The position numbers and the translations under genes were made by a program. Below the pieces are notes generated by a model, which made no database searches, was not told the DNA's origin, and saw only the letters and a list, made by a program, of their open reading frames with translations. A stretch of DNA of 64,000 nucleotides from Endozoicomonas sp. SESOKO1 (lineage in GTDB: Bacteria; Pseudomonadota; Gammaproteobacteria; Pseudomonadales; Endozoicomonadaceae). The DNA is taken from contig NZ_JAHHPP010000310.1 in the NCBI RefSeq assembly GCF_024606265.1, positions 1 to 64,000 of the forward strand. Reading direction: 5' to 3'. Shown piece by piece: positions 27,129 through 37,075 of this stretch; positions within the stretch are counted from its first letter, which is position 1; every line of letters starts with the position of its first letter.

Positions 27129-30100
27129 ATGAGTTCAGAATCACCCAGTGAAAACAGTCAGCGAAAGACGGGTGGCCTGGCACTCACACTTTTTCTCTGG
27201 TTTATTGTTTTATCCATTGGGCCGGTTGTGATTGTTGGGCTGAATGAGTACAAGACCGGAAAAGAAGCCATTGTTAAAGATCGTTATGATCAGCTTTCAT
27301 CTGTAAATTTTCAATTAACTCAACGCATTAATGAATACTTTGATACGGTGTTAACCAATTTATTCATTATGGCATCATCTTCCGAAGCATTTATTACCGA
27401 ATTGGTGACGGCTCCTGGCTTTAAAACACAGCCGGTTTCTGCGTTTATTAATTCCAGGGAATACGGGGATATATACGAAAAGTACGCTATGGAGTATGTG
27501 GATTTCCTGCGATTCTATGATTACTCCGATGTGATTCTGGGTGATGCAGCAGGCAATATTCTCTATACAGTGAATGAATACAGTGATTTAGGAAAAAACC
27601 TGTTCTCTTCAGAGCTGGAAAATACGTTTTTTTCTCAAGCGGTTAAAGACAGCCTTGATGATCAGCAGCCAAAGTATGCTGACCTTGCTGCCTACCCGCC
27701 CATAGGCAATGAGAAAGTCATCTTTTTAATATTGCCGCTGGCGGATTCCTTCCAGCAAGCAGTAGGTTTTATTGCGGTGCAGATTCACCCGAAGAATATT
27801 CAGGTGATGTTTGATAAAGGTGAGTCCGACGTCGGCCTCTCGTCGTTTCTTGTCGGTAGGGATCGTCAAATTCGCTTTGGTACCCGGTTTGAAAATCAGG
27901 AACAGCTTAAATTTGCGGATGATAACCCGCTTATCAACTTATGGTTAAGTCATCTTGAGGATGATGGGAGCTTCATAGAAGAGGAAGACCATTTCGGAAT
28001 ATTCTCTTCAGATGATGGTCATGTTTTTGAGCCTAATGGAGAGCATGAGCATGAGCATGATCTGGAATCCATTTCAGAAGATCTTGATGCTTTAAGTCTG
28101 GACGAGCAGGACATATTAGGCCGGGCAGCTAAAGCGAGCTTGAACCATATTCGAAGCTACATTCATGGTGAAGAAGTTCTGGGGATATATCTGCCAATCA
28201 ATATTGCCGGAACCCCCATGGTCATTCTGTCAGAAGTCACGCACCGGCATGCTTTTGCATCAGTTCAGGACTTTCGAAAGCGCCTTTTTGTGCTTATCGC
28301 CATCACTTTTGCCCTGGTGGTCGTTATTGCCCTGTTTGTCACGCGACAACTGGTTAAGCCTATCCGTCTGATTACCCGCTGGGTCAATCGAGTCGCTGCG
28401 GGCGACTATGCCGAAGGGGCTGTACTGAACGGCAATAATGAGATCAGCGAACTAAGTCGCAGTTTTGCCCAGATGACGGAAAGGTTGCGTACCGTCAGCG
28501 CTGAAAATACCCGGAAAAACTGGCTTCAGGAAGGCATGGCCGGGTTGCATAACAGTGTCCGTGGTGAGCAGGCGATGGCGGAGCTGTGCCATAACATTGT
28601 GGCTTATATTGCCCGCTATCTGGATATGCATTCCGGCGCCATGTTTGTAAAGGATGATAAAAACCAGCTGCAGTTGATGGGAACTTATGCCTGGAGTAAA
28701 CGCAATCAGCATGCCCATTGTTTTGATATTGGTGAAGGGCTGATTGGTCAGGCAGCGCTGGAAAGGGAAGCGATTGAGATAGCCAATGTACCCGATGGCT
28801 ACATTGACGTTGAGTCTGGACTGGGCTCTGTGAGACCGGCTTATCTTATGATTGTGCCCCTTTGCTATGAGAATGAGCTTAAGGGAGTATTTGAGTTTGC
28901 CCGGCTTGTCCCAATGACGGATGAGCAGCGCCTGTTTCTTGAACATTCTATTGAAAGTATTGCCATTGCCATTAACTCTGCCCAGTATCGAACCCGGGTA
29001 AATCAGCTTCTCGATACCACCACCGAGCAATCGGAGGCATTAAAGGAACAACAAGAAGAACTGCGTTCGGTTAATGAAGAGCTGGAAAAGCGGGCCGGTA
29101 TTCTGGAAGAGTCAGAGGAAGAGCTGAAAGCCCAGAGTGATGAGCTGCAGAAATCCAATGTTGAACTGGAAGAGCTCAGCGAACAGCTGATGCACCAGAA
29201 AGAAGAGATTGAGCGAAAAAATAAGGATATTGAGCTATCCAGTAAAAAGATCACGGAAAAGGCGGAGGAGCTTGCCCGGGCCAGTAAATATAAATCCGAG
29301 TTTCTTGCCAATATGTCCCATGAGCTGCGTACGCCATTGAATTCTTTACTGCTCCTTTCCCAGATGCTGGCAGAAAACGACGAAGGTAACCTGACCGAAG
29401 ACCAGGTAGAGTCTGCTCAGGTGATTTACAACGGAGGTAAAGAGTTACTTGAGCTGATCAATGACATTCTTGACCTGTCCAAGGTCGAAGCGGGCAAGAT
29501 GTCGGTCAATCTTGATGACACTCCCCTGAATGAGATCAAAGGCAGTATTGAAACCATGTTTAACCCTCTGGCGGAAAGTCGGGGCCTCCAGTTCCGGGTC
29601 AGCATAGAAAAAGGGGTAAGCACGTCTGTTTTCACTGACAGTCAGCGGCTAATGCAAATTATCAAGAACTTCCTGTCAAATGCTTTCAAGTTTACCGAGG
29701 ATGGCAGTGTTCAGGTAAGAATGTTTATGGAAGCCCGGCCTGGCCGCTTTTCAGAAGATACATGGATTGGTTTTGCTGTTAAAGACAGTGGGATTGGGAT
29801 TCCCAAAGAGAAGCAGGCATCGATTTTTGGCTCATTCCAGCAAGCTGATGGGTCTACCAGCCGAAAATATGGCGGAACCGGCCTTGGCCTGGCGATCTCC
29901 AGAGAGATGGCAGAACTTCTGGGGGGCTTTATTGAACTGGACAGTAAGGAAGGTGCAGGAACCGTCTTTACCCTGTTCCTGCCGGCTAATCCAGTGTGTT
30001 CTCTTGGTCCTGAGACAGTACTGGCAGAAAACTATGTGTCAGATGTCTTTGATCAGTCTTTTGACGACGGTGATCCAGAGACGCCTGTTCAACCGTCAGA

Positions 30101-31316
30101 AAGAAATGATGAGCCGGAGGTGGTGGCGTTATCGGAGCCTTCGCAATCGTCAGATTATCAACTGCTGGCTATTGAAGATGATCCTCACTTTGTCACCATT
30201 CTTACTCAACTTGCGGGTAAACATCGCTTTGGCTGTTTGCATGCGACAACGGGAGAGCAGGGCATTGCCCTGGCCCGACAGCATCAACCATCGGCCATTA
30301 TTCTGGATCTGGGCTTACCGGATATGGATGGGCAGGAGGTACTTGCTCAGCTAAAAGCCGATGATGCGACCAGACATATTCCGGTACATATCATTTCGGG
30401 ACGGGATCCAGCGTCGGTTTCCGGCCTTGGCACTGTTGGTTATTTGAAAAAACCCGTGAGTATTACCGATATTGATCAGGCGTTTTTGACTCTTGGGCAG
30501 GCCATTAGCCAGGACATTCGTGATGTATTGATTCTTGACCTGGATGAACAGCAAAGATCCCAGGTAGGCAGCATGCTGGAGCAAAAAGGGCTCCATGTAG
30601 GGTATGCCAGCACAGTAGAAGAAGCCGAGCAGGGGCTTGTTGATCACCAGTGGCAATGCCTGATTATGGATCTGGAGTTGGGTAATATCGGCGGGCTGGA
30701 GTTTCTGGAAAAAATGAAAGCCAGGCTGGGGCCTGAAATGCCTTCAGTGATCATTCACACTGCGCACCCTGTTGATAAGACTGAGCACTCCCTGCTGCAG
30801 GAGTATACCAATGCCATGGTGATGAAAGGTGACAGAGCCATGGAAAGAATAACGGATGAAGTCAGCCTGTTCTTGCATACCGTCAATAAGGATCAGGTGG
30901 ATGATACGCCCGATGAGCCGGTGACCGGGTCTGAGAAGCGTCTTGATGGGCACAAGATTCTGCTGGTTGATGATGATTTGAGAAATACCTTTGCCCTTTC
31001 CAAAGCCCTTCAGGGCATGGGGCTGGAAGTTGTGCTCGCTGACAATGGCAAGAATGCGATCAGCAAGCTTGAGGAAGAAGACGGCATTGAACTGGTGTTA
31101 ATGGATATTATGATGCCGATTATGGATGGTTACGAAGCCACCGCCGCTATTCGGCAAATGAATGAGTTTAAAGAACTTCCGGTGATAGCCCTGACCGCCA
31201 AGGCCATGGCGGGTGACAAGGCAAAATGCCTTGAGGCAGGAGCCAATGATTACATGACCAAACCGCTGGATATGGCCAGGCTGACAGAAATGCTGAAGGT
31301 GTGGCTACTGCGATGA
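27129..31316 (+). CDS. Hybrid sensor histidine kinase with GAF and three receiver domains
   Basis: A 1395-residue membrane kinase. Two membrane segments (about 17-38 and 385-405) enclose a periplasmic sensor region containing a His/Glu/Asp stretch, EHEHEHD, near residue 305. A HAMP domain follows (about 406-460), then GAF (about 475-625), a coiled coil (630-720) and the histidine phosphotransfer site FLANMSHELRTPLNS (His731). An ATPase domain (DSGIGIPKEKQ, YGGTGLGLAIS) and three receivers come next, with acceptor Asp1060, Asp1181 and Asp1326. No HPt domain is seen. The stop overlaps the cheR start by four bases, so the two are translationally coupled. Confidence 0.93.
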   Translation: MSSESPSENSQRKTGGLALTLFLWFIVLSIGPVVIVGLNEYKTGKEAIVKDRYDQLSSVNFQLTQRINEYFDTVLTNLFIMASSSEAFITELVTAPGFKTQPVSAFINSREYGDIYEKYAMEYVDFLRFYDYSDVILGDAAGNILYTVNEYSDLGKNLFSSELENTFFSQAVKDSLDDQQPKYADLAAYPPIGNEKVIFLILPLADSFQQAVGFIAVQIHPKNIQVMFDKGESDVGLSSFLVGRDRQIRFGTRFENQEQLKFADDNPLINLWLSHLEDDGSFIEEEDHFGIFSSDDGHVFEPNGEHEHEHDLESISEDLDALSLDEQDILGRAAKASLNHIRSYIHGEEVLGIYLPINIAGTPMVILSEVTHRHAFASVQDFRKRLFVLIAITFALVVVIALFVTRQLVKPIRLITRWVNRVAAGDYAEGAVLNGNNEISELSRSFAQMTERLRTVSAENTRKNWLQEGMAGLHNSVRGEQAMAELCHNIVAYIARYLDMHSGAMFVKDDKNQLQLMGTYAWSKRNQHAHCFDIGEGLIGQAALEREAIEIANVPDGYIDVESGLGSVRPAYLMIVPLCYENELKGVFEFARLVPMTDEQRLFLEHSIESIAIAINSAQYRTRVNQLLDTTTEQSEALKEQQEELRSVNEELEKRAGILEESEEELKAQSDELQKSNVELEELSEQLMHQKEEIERKNKDIELSSKKITEKAEELARASKYKSEFLANMSHELRTPLNSLLLLSQMLAENDEGNLTEDQVESAQVIYNGGKELLELINDILDLSKVEAGKMSVNLDDTPLNEIKGSIETMFNPLAESRGLQFRVSIEKGVSTSVFTDSQRLMQIIKNFLSNAFKFTEDGSVQVRMFMEARPGRFSEDTWIGFAVKDSGIGIPKEKQASIFGSFQQADGSTSRKYGGTGLGLAISREMAELLGGFIELDSKEGAGTVFTLFLPANPVCSLGPETVLAENYVSDVFDQSFDDGDPETPVQPSERNDEPEVVALSEPSQSSDYQLLAIEDDPHFVTILTQLAGKHRFGCLHATTGEQGIALARQHQPSAIILDLGLPDMDGQEVLAQLKADDATRHIPVHIISGRDPASVSGLGTVGYLKKPVSITDIDQAFLTLGQAISQDIRDVLILDLDEQQRSQVGSMLEQKGLHVGYASTVEEAEQGLVDHQWQCLIMDLELGNIGGLEFLEKMKARLGPEMPSVIIHTAHPVDKTEHSLLQEYTNAMVMKGDRAMERITDEVSLFLHTVNKDQVDDTPDEPVTGSEKRLDGHKILLVDDDLRNTFALSKALQGMGLEVVLADNGKNAISKLEEEDGIELVLMDIMMPIMDGYEATAAIRQMNEFKELPVIALTAKAMAGDKAKCLEAGANDYMTKPLDMARLTEMLKVWLLR

Positions 31317-32152
31317 TGGAGACTTGCCCGGTAGCTGACCTGGAACGACTGGAACTCGACTTACTGCTGGACGCTGTCAAGAAGCATTATGGCTATGACT
31401 TTCATGACTATGCCAGGGCATCGATGATCCGTCGGGTAAAAAAGTACATGGAGCAGGCAGGCATCAATCAGATCAGTGAGTTGATTCCACTGTTCCTGCA
31501 CGATAATCGTGCATTTTACCGGTTTGTGAAAAGTATCTCCGTTGTGGTTACGGAAATGTTCAGGGATCCTGATGTTTTTAAAGTCTTGCGGGAAGAGGTC
31601 ATTCCTGTACTCAGGACTTACCCGTTTATCAAAATATGGCATGCAGGGTGTGCTTCCGGTCAGGAAGTTTACTCCATGGCGATCCTGTTGGAAGAGGAAG
31701 GTATACTGGATCGTTGCCAGATTTACGCTACGGACTTCAATGATGATGCTCTGAATCTGGCCAAAAAGGGGATTTATCCAGCGGAAGATATTGAGCTTTA
31801 TGAAAACAATTACCGCCTTTCAGGGGGGAAGAATAAGCTCAGTGATTACTGGGTCAGCCTCTATGATTCCATCAAGGTCAACAACCATTTGTCACAACGG
31901 ATAACGTTTGCCAATCACAACCTGGTGACGGATGGGGTTTTTGGCGAAATGCATTTGGTGATGTGCCGCAATGTACTGATTTATTTCAATGAACAGTTGC
32001 AGGACAGGGCATTAACTTTGATTAATGACAGTTTATGCCCGAGGGGGTTTCTCTGTATCGGGCGAAGGGAGAACCTGAAGTTCAGCCCGATCAGAAACCA
32101 TCTCGAAGATATCAGTAGTACCCTTAGAATTTACAGGAAGCTGGGCTTGTGA
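31313..32152 (+). CDS. CheR-type protein-glutamate methyltransferase
   Basis: A 279-residue CheR family member. The N-terminal helical domain is followed by the SAM-binding core (IKIWHAGCASGQEVYSMAILL) and by IYATDFNDDALNLAKKGIY, VMCRNVLIYFNEQ and FLCIGRRE. The ATG at 31313 overlaps the kinase stop (ATGA). A GTG four codons earlier is less likely. No cheB and no chemoreceptor gene are in the window. The substrate may therefore be the neighbouring kinase or another partner rather than a classic chemoreceptor. Confidence 0.9.
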   Translation: MMETCPVADLERLELDLLLDAVKKHYGYDFHDYARASMIRRVKKYMEQAGINQISELIPLFLHDNRAFYRFVKSISVVVTEMFRDPDVFKVLREEVIPVLRTYPFIKIWHAGCASGQEVYSMAILLEEEGILDRCQIYATDFNDDALNLAKKGIYPAEDIELYENNYRLSGGKNKLSDYWVSLYDSIKVNNHLSQRITFANHNLVTDGVFGEMHLVMCRNVLIYFNEQLQDRALTLINDSLCPRGFLCIGRRENLKFSPIRNHLEDISSTLRIYRKLGL

Positions 32153-32211
32153 GTTCAGTCGTCTGACAGACTCTATGGAACCTTTTGGGAATAAGACAGG
32201 GATTGTTTGGT

Positions 32212-33546
32212 ATGGAGAAAAAGAGCAACGTCAAAATTCTGGTTGTGGATGACCGCCCGGAAAACCTGCTGGCAATGGATAAGTTACTAAAGCCGCTGGG
32301 TGCTGAAATCCACAAGGTGGATTCTGGCGAGAAAGCACTGTCTGAAGTATTGGCCCACCACTTTGCGGTTATTCTTCTGGACGTACAGATGCCCGGCATG
32401 GACGGCTTTGAGACGGCTACATTGCTGCACAGTAACAAGCAAACGGCCAATATTCCCATCATTTTTGTTACCGCAATTAATAAAGATCATAACTACGTAG
32501 CCAAAGGTTATCAGTCCGGCGCTGTTGATTATTTGCCTAAGCCGATTGTTCCGGAAATCCTTCTGGGTAAAGTGAAAGTATTTTTGCAACTGGAAGAGCA
32601 GCGGCTGGAGCTTGAACAGGTCACCAGGGAGCTTCAGTGGATCAGCCGGAAGAATAAGCTGCTTCTGGACTGTGCAGGCGAAGGTATTGTCGGGGTGGAT
32701 AAAGAGGGCAAGATAACCTTTATCAATCCGACAGCCTGTGAGTTGTTAGGTGGTGTTGAAGACGTTTTTCTGGATCAGCATATCAGCCAGTTTCTTCTGG
32801 ACGCCGCTCCGGGTGAAACGGCTCAGGATCAATGGCAGAAGTCAGCTGTTTATCGTGAGTGCCTGGAAAAAGGCGGAACACTTAAACAGTCCACTGAATT
32901 AATAAATGTCAGCCGGGGAAGGTTTCCGGCAGAGTTCAATATTGCTGCCATTGTAAATAACAGGAACGCCGTCCAGGGAGCCGTGTTTGTCTTTCAGGAT
33001 ATAACTGAGCGAAAACAGCTGGAAGACCAGCTATTGAAAATGGCTAAGTATGATAGCCTGACGGGGCTGGCCAACCGGACGTTATTCAGGGAGTTTCTTC
33101 AGTCTTCATTGGACAGAAGTGACCGCTACCAGAATAATACGGCGGTTATGTTCCTGGATCTGGATCACTTTAAAGAGATCAATGATCAGCTTGGCCATGA
33201 TGCTGGCGATCAGTTACTGATCAGTGTTGCCAATCGTCTTGAGGGCTGTATCCGTAAGGTTGACTTGATTGCCAGGCTCGGAGGTGATGAGTTTGCCGTG
33301 GTTCTGGATGATGCCAGGAGCGTTGAAGATGCCAGAACAGTTGCCAATAAAATTCTTGCCGCACTTACGGAGCCCCATGAGCTGGGGGATTCTTCAAGAC
33401 AGGTAGGCACCAGTATCGGCATTGCTTTTTACCCTGAAAATGCCAGTGATGCTGACGGTTTGATCAAGGCGGCAGATGAAGCCATGTATGTAGCGAAGAA
33501 TGAAGGTCGGAATGACTTTCGGTTTTACTCCGACCTTAATCAGTGA
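32212..33546 (+). CDS. Response regulator with PAS and GGDEF (diguanylate cyclase) domains
   Basis: A 444-residue protein. An N-terminal receiver domain (KILVVDDRPENLLAMDKLL, acceptor Asp in VILLDVQMPGMDGF, lysine in YLPKPI) is followed by a PAS domain (LLLDCAGEGIVGVDKEGKI to VFVFQDITERKQ). A C-terminal GGDEF domain has the intact catalytic motif RLGGDEFAVVL, predicted to make cyclic di-GMP. No EAL domain is present. The start is at ATG 32212, with AGGGA upstream; the in-frame TTG at 32185 is unlikely. It is 59 bases after cheR, making a kinase-CheR-cyclase trio. Confidence 0.93.
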   Translation: MEKKSNVKILVVDDRPENLLAMDKLLKPLGAEIHKVDSGEKALSEVLAHHFAVILLDVQMPGMDGFETATLLHSNKQTANIPIIFVTAINKDHNYVAKGYQSGAVDYLPKPIVPEILLGKVKVFLQLEEQRLELEQVTRELQWISRKNKLLLDCAGEGIVGVDKEGKITFINPTACELLGGVEDVFLDQHISQFLLDAAPGETAQDQWQKSAVYRECLEKGGTLKQSTELINVSRGRFPAEFNIAAIVNNRNAVQGAVFVFQDITERKQLEDQLLKMAKYDSLTGLANRTLFREFLQSSLDRSDRYQNNTAVMFLDLDHFKEINDQLGHDAGDQLLISVANRLEGCIRKVDLIARLGGDEFAVVLDDARSVEDARTVANKILAALTEPHELGDSSRQVGTSIGIAFYPENASDADGLIKAADEAMYVAKNEGRNDFRFYSDLNQ

Positions 33547-33555
33547 GCTTTCAAA

Positions 33556-34821
33556 CTACACGTCGAATGGTGTATCCAGCTGCTTATCGACAAATACTTT
33601 TTTCAACCTGGCAAAACGGGGTAAGCCGTTCAGATAAGCTGGATACTCCTCTCCTTCAATCAACGGTTCAAGATAACCCCGACAGGTTTGGGTAATGTTG
33701 AAGCCATCCTCATTGATAAAGTCCAGTGGCATTTTACGTTCAAAGTTGGCGACCTTTTCCAGTGGTACCTCTTTGATCGCCCAGCGATAAGGCAGGTCAG
33801 ACTCTCGAATAATGGCGGGCATCACGGCATTGTGACCCGTTACCGCCAGCTCAACCGCTGCTTTACCCACAGCGTAAGCCTGCTCTACGTCAACACGTGA
33901 AGCAATATGGCGAGCCGAGCGCTGCAGATAATCAGCAACAGCATAGTGATATTTGTAGCCCAACTCCTGCTTGATCATATTACACAGGGCCGGAGCAACA
34001 CCGCCAAGTTGCTGGTGACCAAAGGAGTCAATGACCGTAGTGGATGCGGAGATAAAACTGCCATCGTCGTATTTGACTCCCTCTGAAGCAACGATCACGC
34101 AGTAACCTTCGTTATTAACGGTTTCATGGACTTTTTTGAGAAATTTTTCTTTGTCCAGCGACAACTCAGGGAACAGGATAATATGCGGTGGGTCGCCATC
34201 CTGACGGGCAGCAAGGCCGGTAGCTGCCGCCAGCCAGCCAGCATGTCGTCCCATGACTTCCATGACAAACACTTTGGTGGAGGTATCGCACATGGAAGCA
34301 ATATCGTGGCTGGCCTCTTTGGTGGATACGGCAAGGTATTTGGCCGCGGAGCCAAAACCCGGGCAGTTATCGGTAACCGCCAGGTCGTTATCGATGGTTT
34401 TGGGGACGCCGATACAGGTAATCGGATACCCCATTTTTTCACTGAGCCGGGACACTTTCCAGGCCGTATCCATGGAGTCATTGCCACCGTTGTAAAAAAA
34501 GTAGCCAATGTTATGGGCCTGAAAGACTTCAATTAACCGACGATATTCCGCTTCGCTTTCTTCGAAGGACTTCAGCTTGTAACGACAGGAACCAAAAGCG
34601 CCGCCGGGAGTCCTCAATAAGGCACCGATGGTTTCATCGGATTCGTATGAGGTATCGATAAGCTCCTCACGCAAAGCCCCCAGGATGCCATTATGCCCTG
34701 CGTAGACTTTCCCGATTTTATCCGGGTAACGACGGGCTGTTTCAATAACCGCGCAGGCACTAGCATTGATAACTGCGGTAACACCGCCAGACTGTGCGTA
34801 AAAAGCGTGCTTCAATGTCAT
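33556..34821 (-). CDS. Pyrophosphate-dependent 6-phosphofructokinase
   Basis: A 421-residue phosphofructokinase of the PPi-dependent group. Instead of the ATP-type GGDGS and PGTIDND it has GGNDS (residues 112-116) and PKTIDND (140-146). The Asp115 and Lys141 are the residues known to favour pyrophosphate over ATP. The block EVMGRHAGWLAAATGLA is also typical. It catalyses reversible phosphorylation of fructose-6-phosphate, and in methylotroph-type enzymes also of sedoheptulose-7-phosphate. It is convergent with the GGDEF gene (9-base gap) and divergent from mpl. Confidence 0.93.
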   Translation of the reverse strand: MTLKHAFYAQSGGVTAVINASACAVIETARRYPDKIGKVYAGHNGILGALREELIDTSYESDETIGALLRTPGGAFGSCRYKLKSFEESEAEYRRLIEVFQAHNIGYFFYNGGNDSMDTAWKVSRLSEKMGYPITCIGVPKTIDNDLAVTDNCPGFGSAAKYLAVSTKEASHDIASMCDTSTKVFVMEVMGRHAGWLAAATGLAARQDGDPPHIILFPELSLDKEKFLKKVHETVNNEGYCVIVASEGVKYDDGSFISASTTVIDSFGHQQLGGVAPALCNMIKQELGYKYHYAVADYLQRSARHIASRVDVEQAYAVGKAAVELAVTGHNAVMPAIIRESDLPYRWAIKEVPLEKVANFERKMPLDFINEDGFNITQTCRGYLEPLIEGEEYPAYLNGLPRFARLKKVFVDKQLDTPFDV

Positions 34822-35061
34822 CGGTTAAATTCCGGGTGTTGCTGTGTGTTGTTTTGCGTTCTTGGCTGATTGCAAATGATACCTGATCGAGAGTTTATTG
34901 GTAGCGCTCTGTCGCGTTGTTATGTATCAATTTTATGGGCTGATGGTCTTTCGATGTCAACGTCCTTTTGCGCATCAGGCAAAAACAATGTCAAAATTCT
35001 GGTATCAGGGACTTTAGGGCCTGTGCCCAATCTGGAGCACTTTTTTTTGGAGAGATCGGGA

Positions 35062-36435
35062 ATGCACATACACATTCTGGGTATTTGTGGCACTTTTATG
35101 GGAAGTCTGGCGATGCTGGCCAGAGAGCTTGGATTTGATGTATCAGGCTCTGATGAGAACGTTTATCCGCCAATGAGTACCCAACTGGAAGAACAGGGTA
35201 TTTCATTATTTCAGGGGTATGGTATTGAAGCGCTTGGCCCGTCACCGGATCTTGTGGTGATTGGCAATGCCATGAAACGGGGGATTCCTGCGGTAGAGTA
35301 TGTGCTGGAGAAGGGGCTTCCCTACGTTTCAGGTCCCGAATTTTTTTCCAGGTACATAGCCCCCGGCCGCTGGATATTGGCCGCTTCCGGTACCCACGGT
35401 AAAACCAGTACCAGCAGTATGCTGGCATGGATACTGGACTATGCAGGGATGTCCCCGGGCTTTCTGATTGGGGGTATACCCAAAGATTTCGGAATTTCCG
35501 CAAGACTCGGCAGTACCCCGTTTTTTGTTATTGAAGCGGACGAGTACGATACCGCTTTTTTTGATAAGCGCTCAAAATTTGTTCACTACCACCCACGGAC
35601 ACTGATTATCAATAATCTTGAATTTGACCATGCGGATATTTTTGCTGATCTTGCCGCCATTCAGCGACAGTTCCACCATTTGGTCAGAACAATACCGGGC
35701 ACTGGTCGGATTATCTATCCTGCCGGTATTCCCGAGATCAACGATGTAATGACTATGGGCTGCTGGTCTGAGCAGGAAGATCTGGGTGGCAGTCAAAGCC
35801 TCTGGCAAGTTGCACCGGTCAGTAGCGATGGCAGCCACTTTAAGGTTTTGTATAAAGGGACGGTTGTCGGAACCGTGAACTGGCAGCAGGAAGGTGATCA
35901 TAATGTTGCCAATGCCCTGGCAGCCATCGCGGCTGCTCATCATGTCGGTGTCATGCCAGATACAGCCTGTGAGGCGCTTTCGGTCTTTCAGGGGGTAAAG
36001 CGACGGATGGAAATGGTGGAGGAGGTTGGGGGTATACGGATTTATGATGATTTTGCCCATCATCCAACAGCTATTGCCACCACCCTGGCCGGGCAGCGAG
36101 CCAAACTGGGTGAAAATGCGAACATTCGTGTGATCATTGAACCCAGGTCAAACACCATGAAAATGGGCGTGCATCAGGAATCATTAATAGCCTCTACCAA
36201 TCAGGCTTCCGAAGTTATCTGGTTTAAACCTCAGGGGCTTGACTGGCCATTGGCCGAGTTAGTGCAGGGTAGCCCGGTAAAGTCATCGGTTATGGATTCC
36301 ACAGAAGCCATTGTGCGTTATCTGGTTGATACCGCCTCGGCCGGTGACCATTTGCTGGTGATGAGTAATGGCGGGTTTGAGGGGATTCATGGCCGTATAG
36401 CCAGTGGGTTGAAAGAAAAGCTCAAGGCAAATTGA
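35062..36435 (+). CDS. mpl: UDP-N-acetylmuramate:L-Ala-gamma-D-Glu-meso-DAP ligase Mpl
   Basis: A 457-residue Mur-family ligase that recycles cell-wall tripeptide by joining it to UDP-MurNAc. The N-terminal MHIHILGICGTFMGSLAMLARELG, the ATP loop ASGTHGKTSTSSM, and the blocks FFVIEADEYDTAFFDKRSKFVHY and YDDFAHHPTAI are diagnostic. The frame stays open 64 codons upstream. I place the start at 35062, where GGAGAGATCGGGA precedes it and the length equals E. coli Mpl (457). ubiX follows after 16 bases. Confidence 0.96.
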   Translation: MHIHILGICGTFMGSLAMLARELGFDVSGSDENVYPPMSTQLEEQGISLFQGYGIEALGPSPDLVVIGNAMKRGIPAVEYVLEKGLPYVSGPEFFSRYIAPGRWILAASGTHGKTSTSSMLAWILDYAGMSPGFLIGGIPKDFGISARLGSTPFFVIEADEYDTAFFDKRSKFVHYHPRTLIINNLEFDHADIFADLAAIQRQFHHLVRTIPGTGRIIYPAGIPEINDVMTMGCWSEQEDLGGSQSLWQVAPVSSDGSHFKVLYKGTVVGTVNWQQEGDHNVANALAAIAAAHHVGVMPDTACEALSVFQGVKRRMEMVEEVGGIRIYDDFAHHPTAIATTLAGQRAKLGENANIRVIIEPRSNTMKMGVHQESLIASTNQASEVIWFKPQGLDWPLAELVQGSPVKSSVMDSTEAIVRYLVDTASAGDHLLVMSNGGFEGIHGRIASGLKEKLKAN

Positions 36436-36451
36436 GGTTGGCAGTAGAGTG

Positions 36452-37075
36452 ATGAACCCATCAAATCCGGCAAGAGTAACCTTAGCCATTACGGGCGCTT
36501 CCGGAGCCCAGTACGGACTTCGGCTATTAGAGTGTCTCGTTGCTGCAGAACAACAGGTTTTCGTTCTGGTTTCCAGGGCGGCAAAAGTGGTTCTGGCCAC
36601 AGAAATGGATCTTGATATCGGTGATACTCCTGAAGCTATTGAGCAATTTTTTACCAACCGATATCGAGCGGCACCCAGACAGATTCGTGTGTTTGGCGAG
36701 GATGACTGGATGTCGCCTGTTGCTTCCGGCAGTGGCGCTCCAAGTTCAATGGTGATCTGTCCCTGCAGCACCGGGACCCTGTCGGCCATTGCCTGTGGTT
36801 TAAGTAATAATCTGACGCAACGGGCCGCAACGGTGGTATTAAAGGAGCGGCGTAAGCTGATCATCGTGCCCAGGGAAGCCCCGTATTCTGAAATACATCT
36901 GGAAAATATGTTGAAATTAAGCCGGATGGGGAGTGTTATTCTTCCGGCGTCTCCCGGTTTTTACAACCGACCGGAAACCGTGGATGATATGGTTGATTTT
37001 ATTGTTGCCCGGATACTGGATCAGTTGGGAATTGCCCAGGAGTTAATGCCGTCCTGGGGTAATCACTGCCTTTGA
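36452..37075 (+). CDS. ubiX: Flavin prenyltransferase UbiX
   Basis: A 207-residue flavin prenyltransferase that makes prenyl-FMN for UbiD in ubiquinone synthesis. Blocks seen are LAITGASGAQYGLRLLE, PVASGSGAPSSMVICPCSTGTLSAIACGLSNNL and VPREAPYSEIHLENML. GTG at 36449 immediately precedes the ATG at 36452, which I prefer. It lies just downstream of mpl, as in many gammaproteobacteria. Its 3' end overlaps the convergent unknown gene by 33 bases. Confidence 0.96.
   Translation: MNPSNPARVTLAITGASGAQYGLRLLECLVAAEQQVFVLVSRAAKVVLATEMDLDIGDTPEAIEQFFTNRYRAAPRQIRVFGEDDWMSPVASGSGAPSSMVICPCSTGTLSAIACGLSNNLTQRAATVVLKERRKLIIVPREAPYSEIHLENMLKLSRMGSVILPASPGFYNRPETVDDMVDFIVARILDQLGIAQELMPSWGNHCL

Noticed and set aside
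28452-29030. 192-codon frame antisense to the hybrid kinase
   Set aside because: Lies within GAF-domain coding sequence; no domain or ribosome site.
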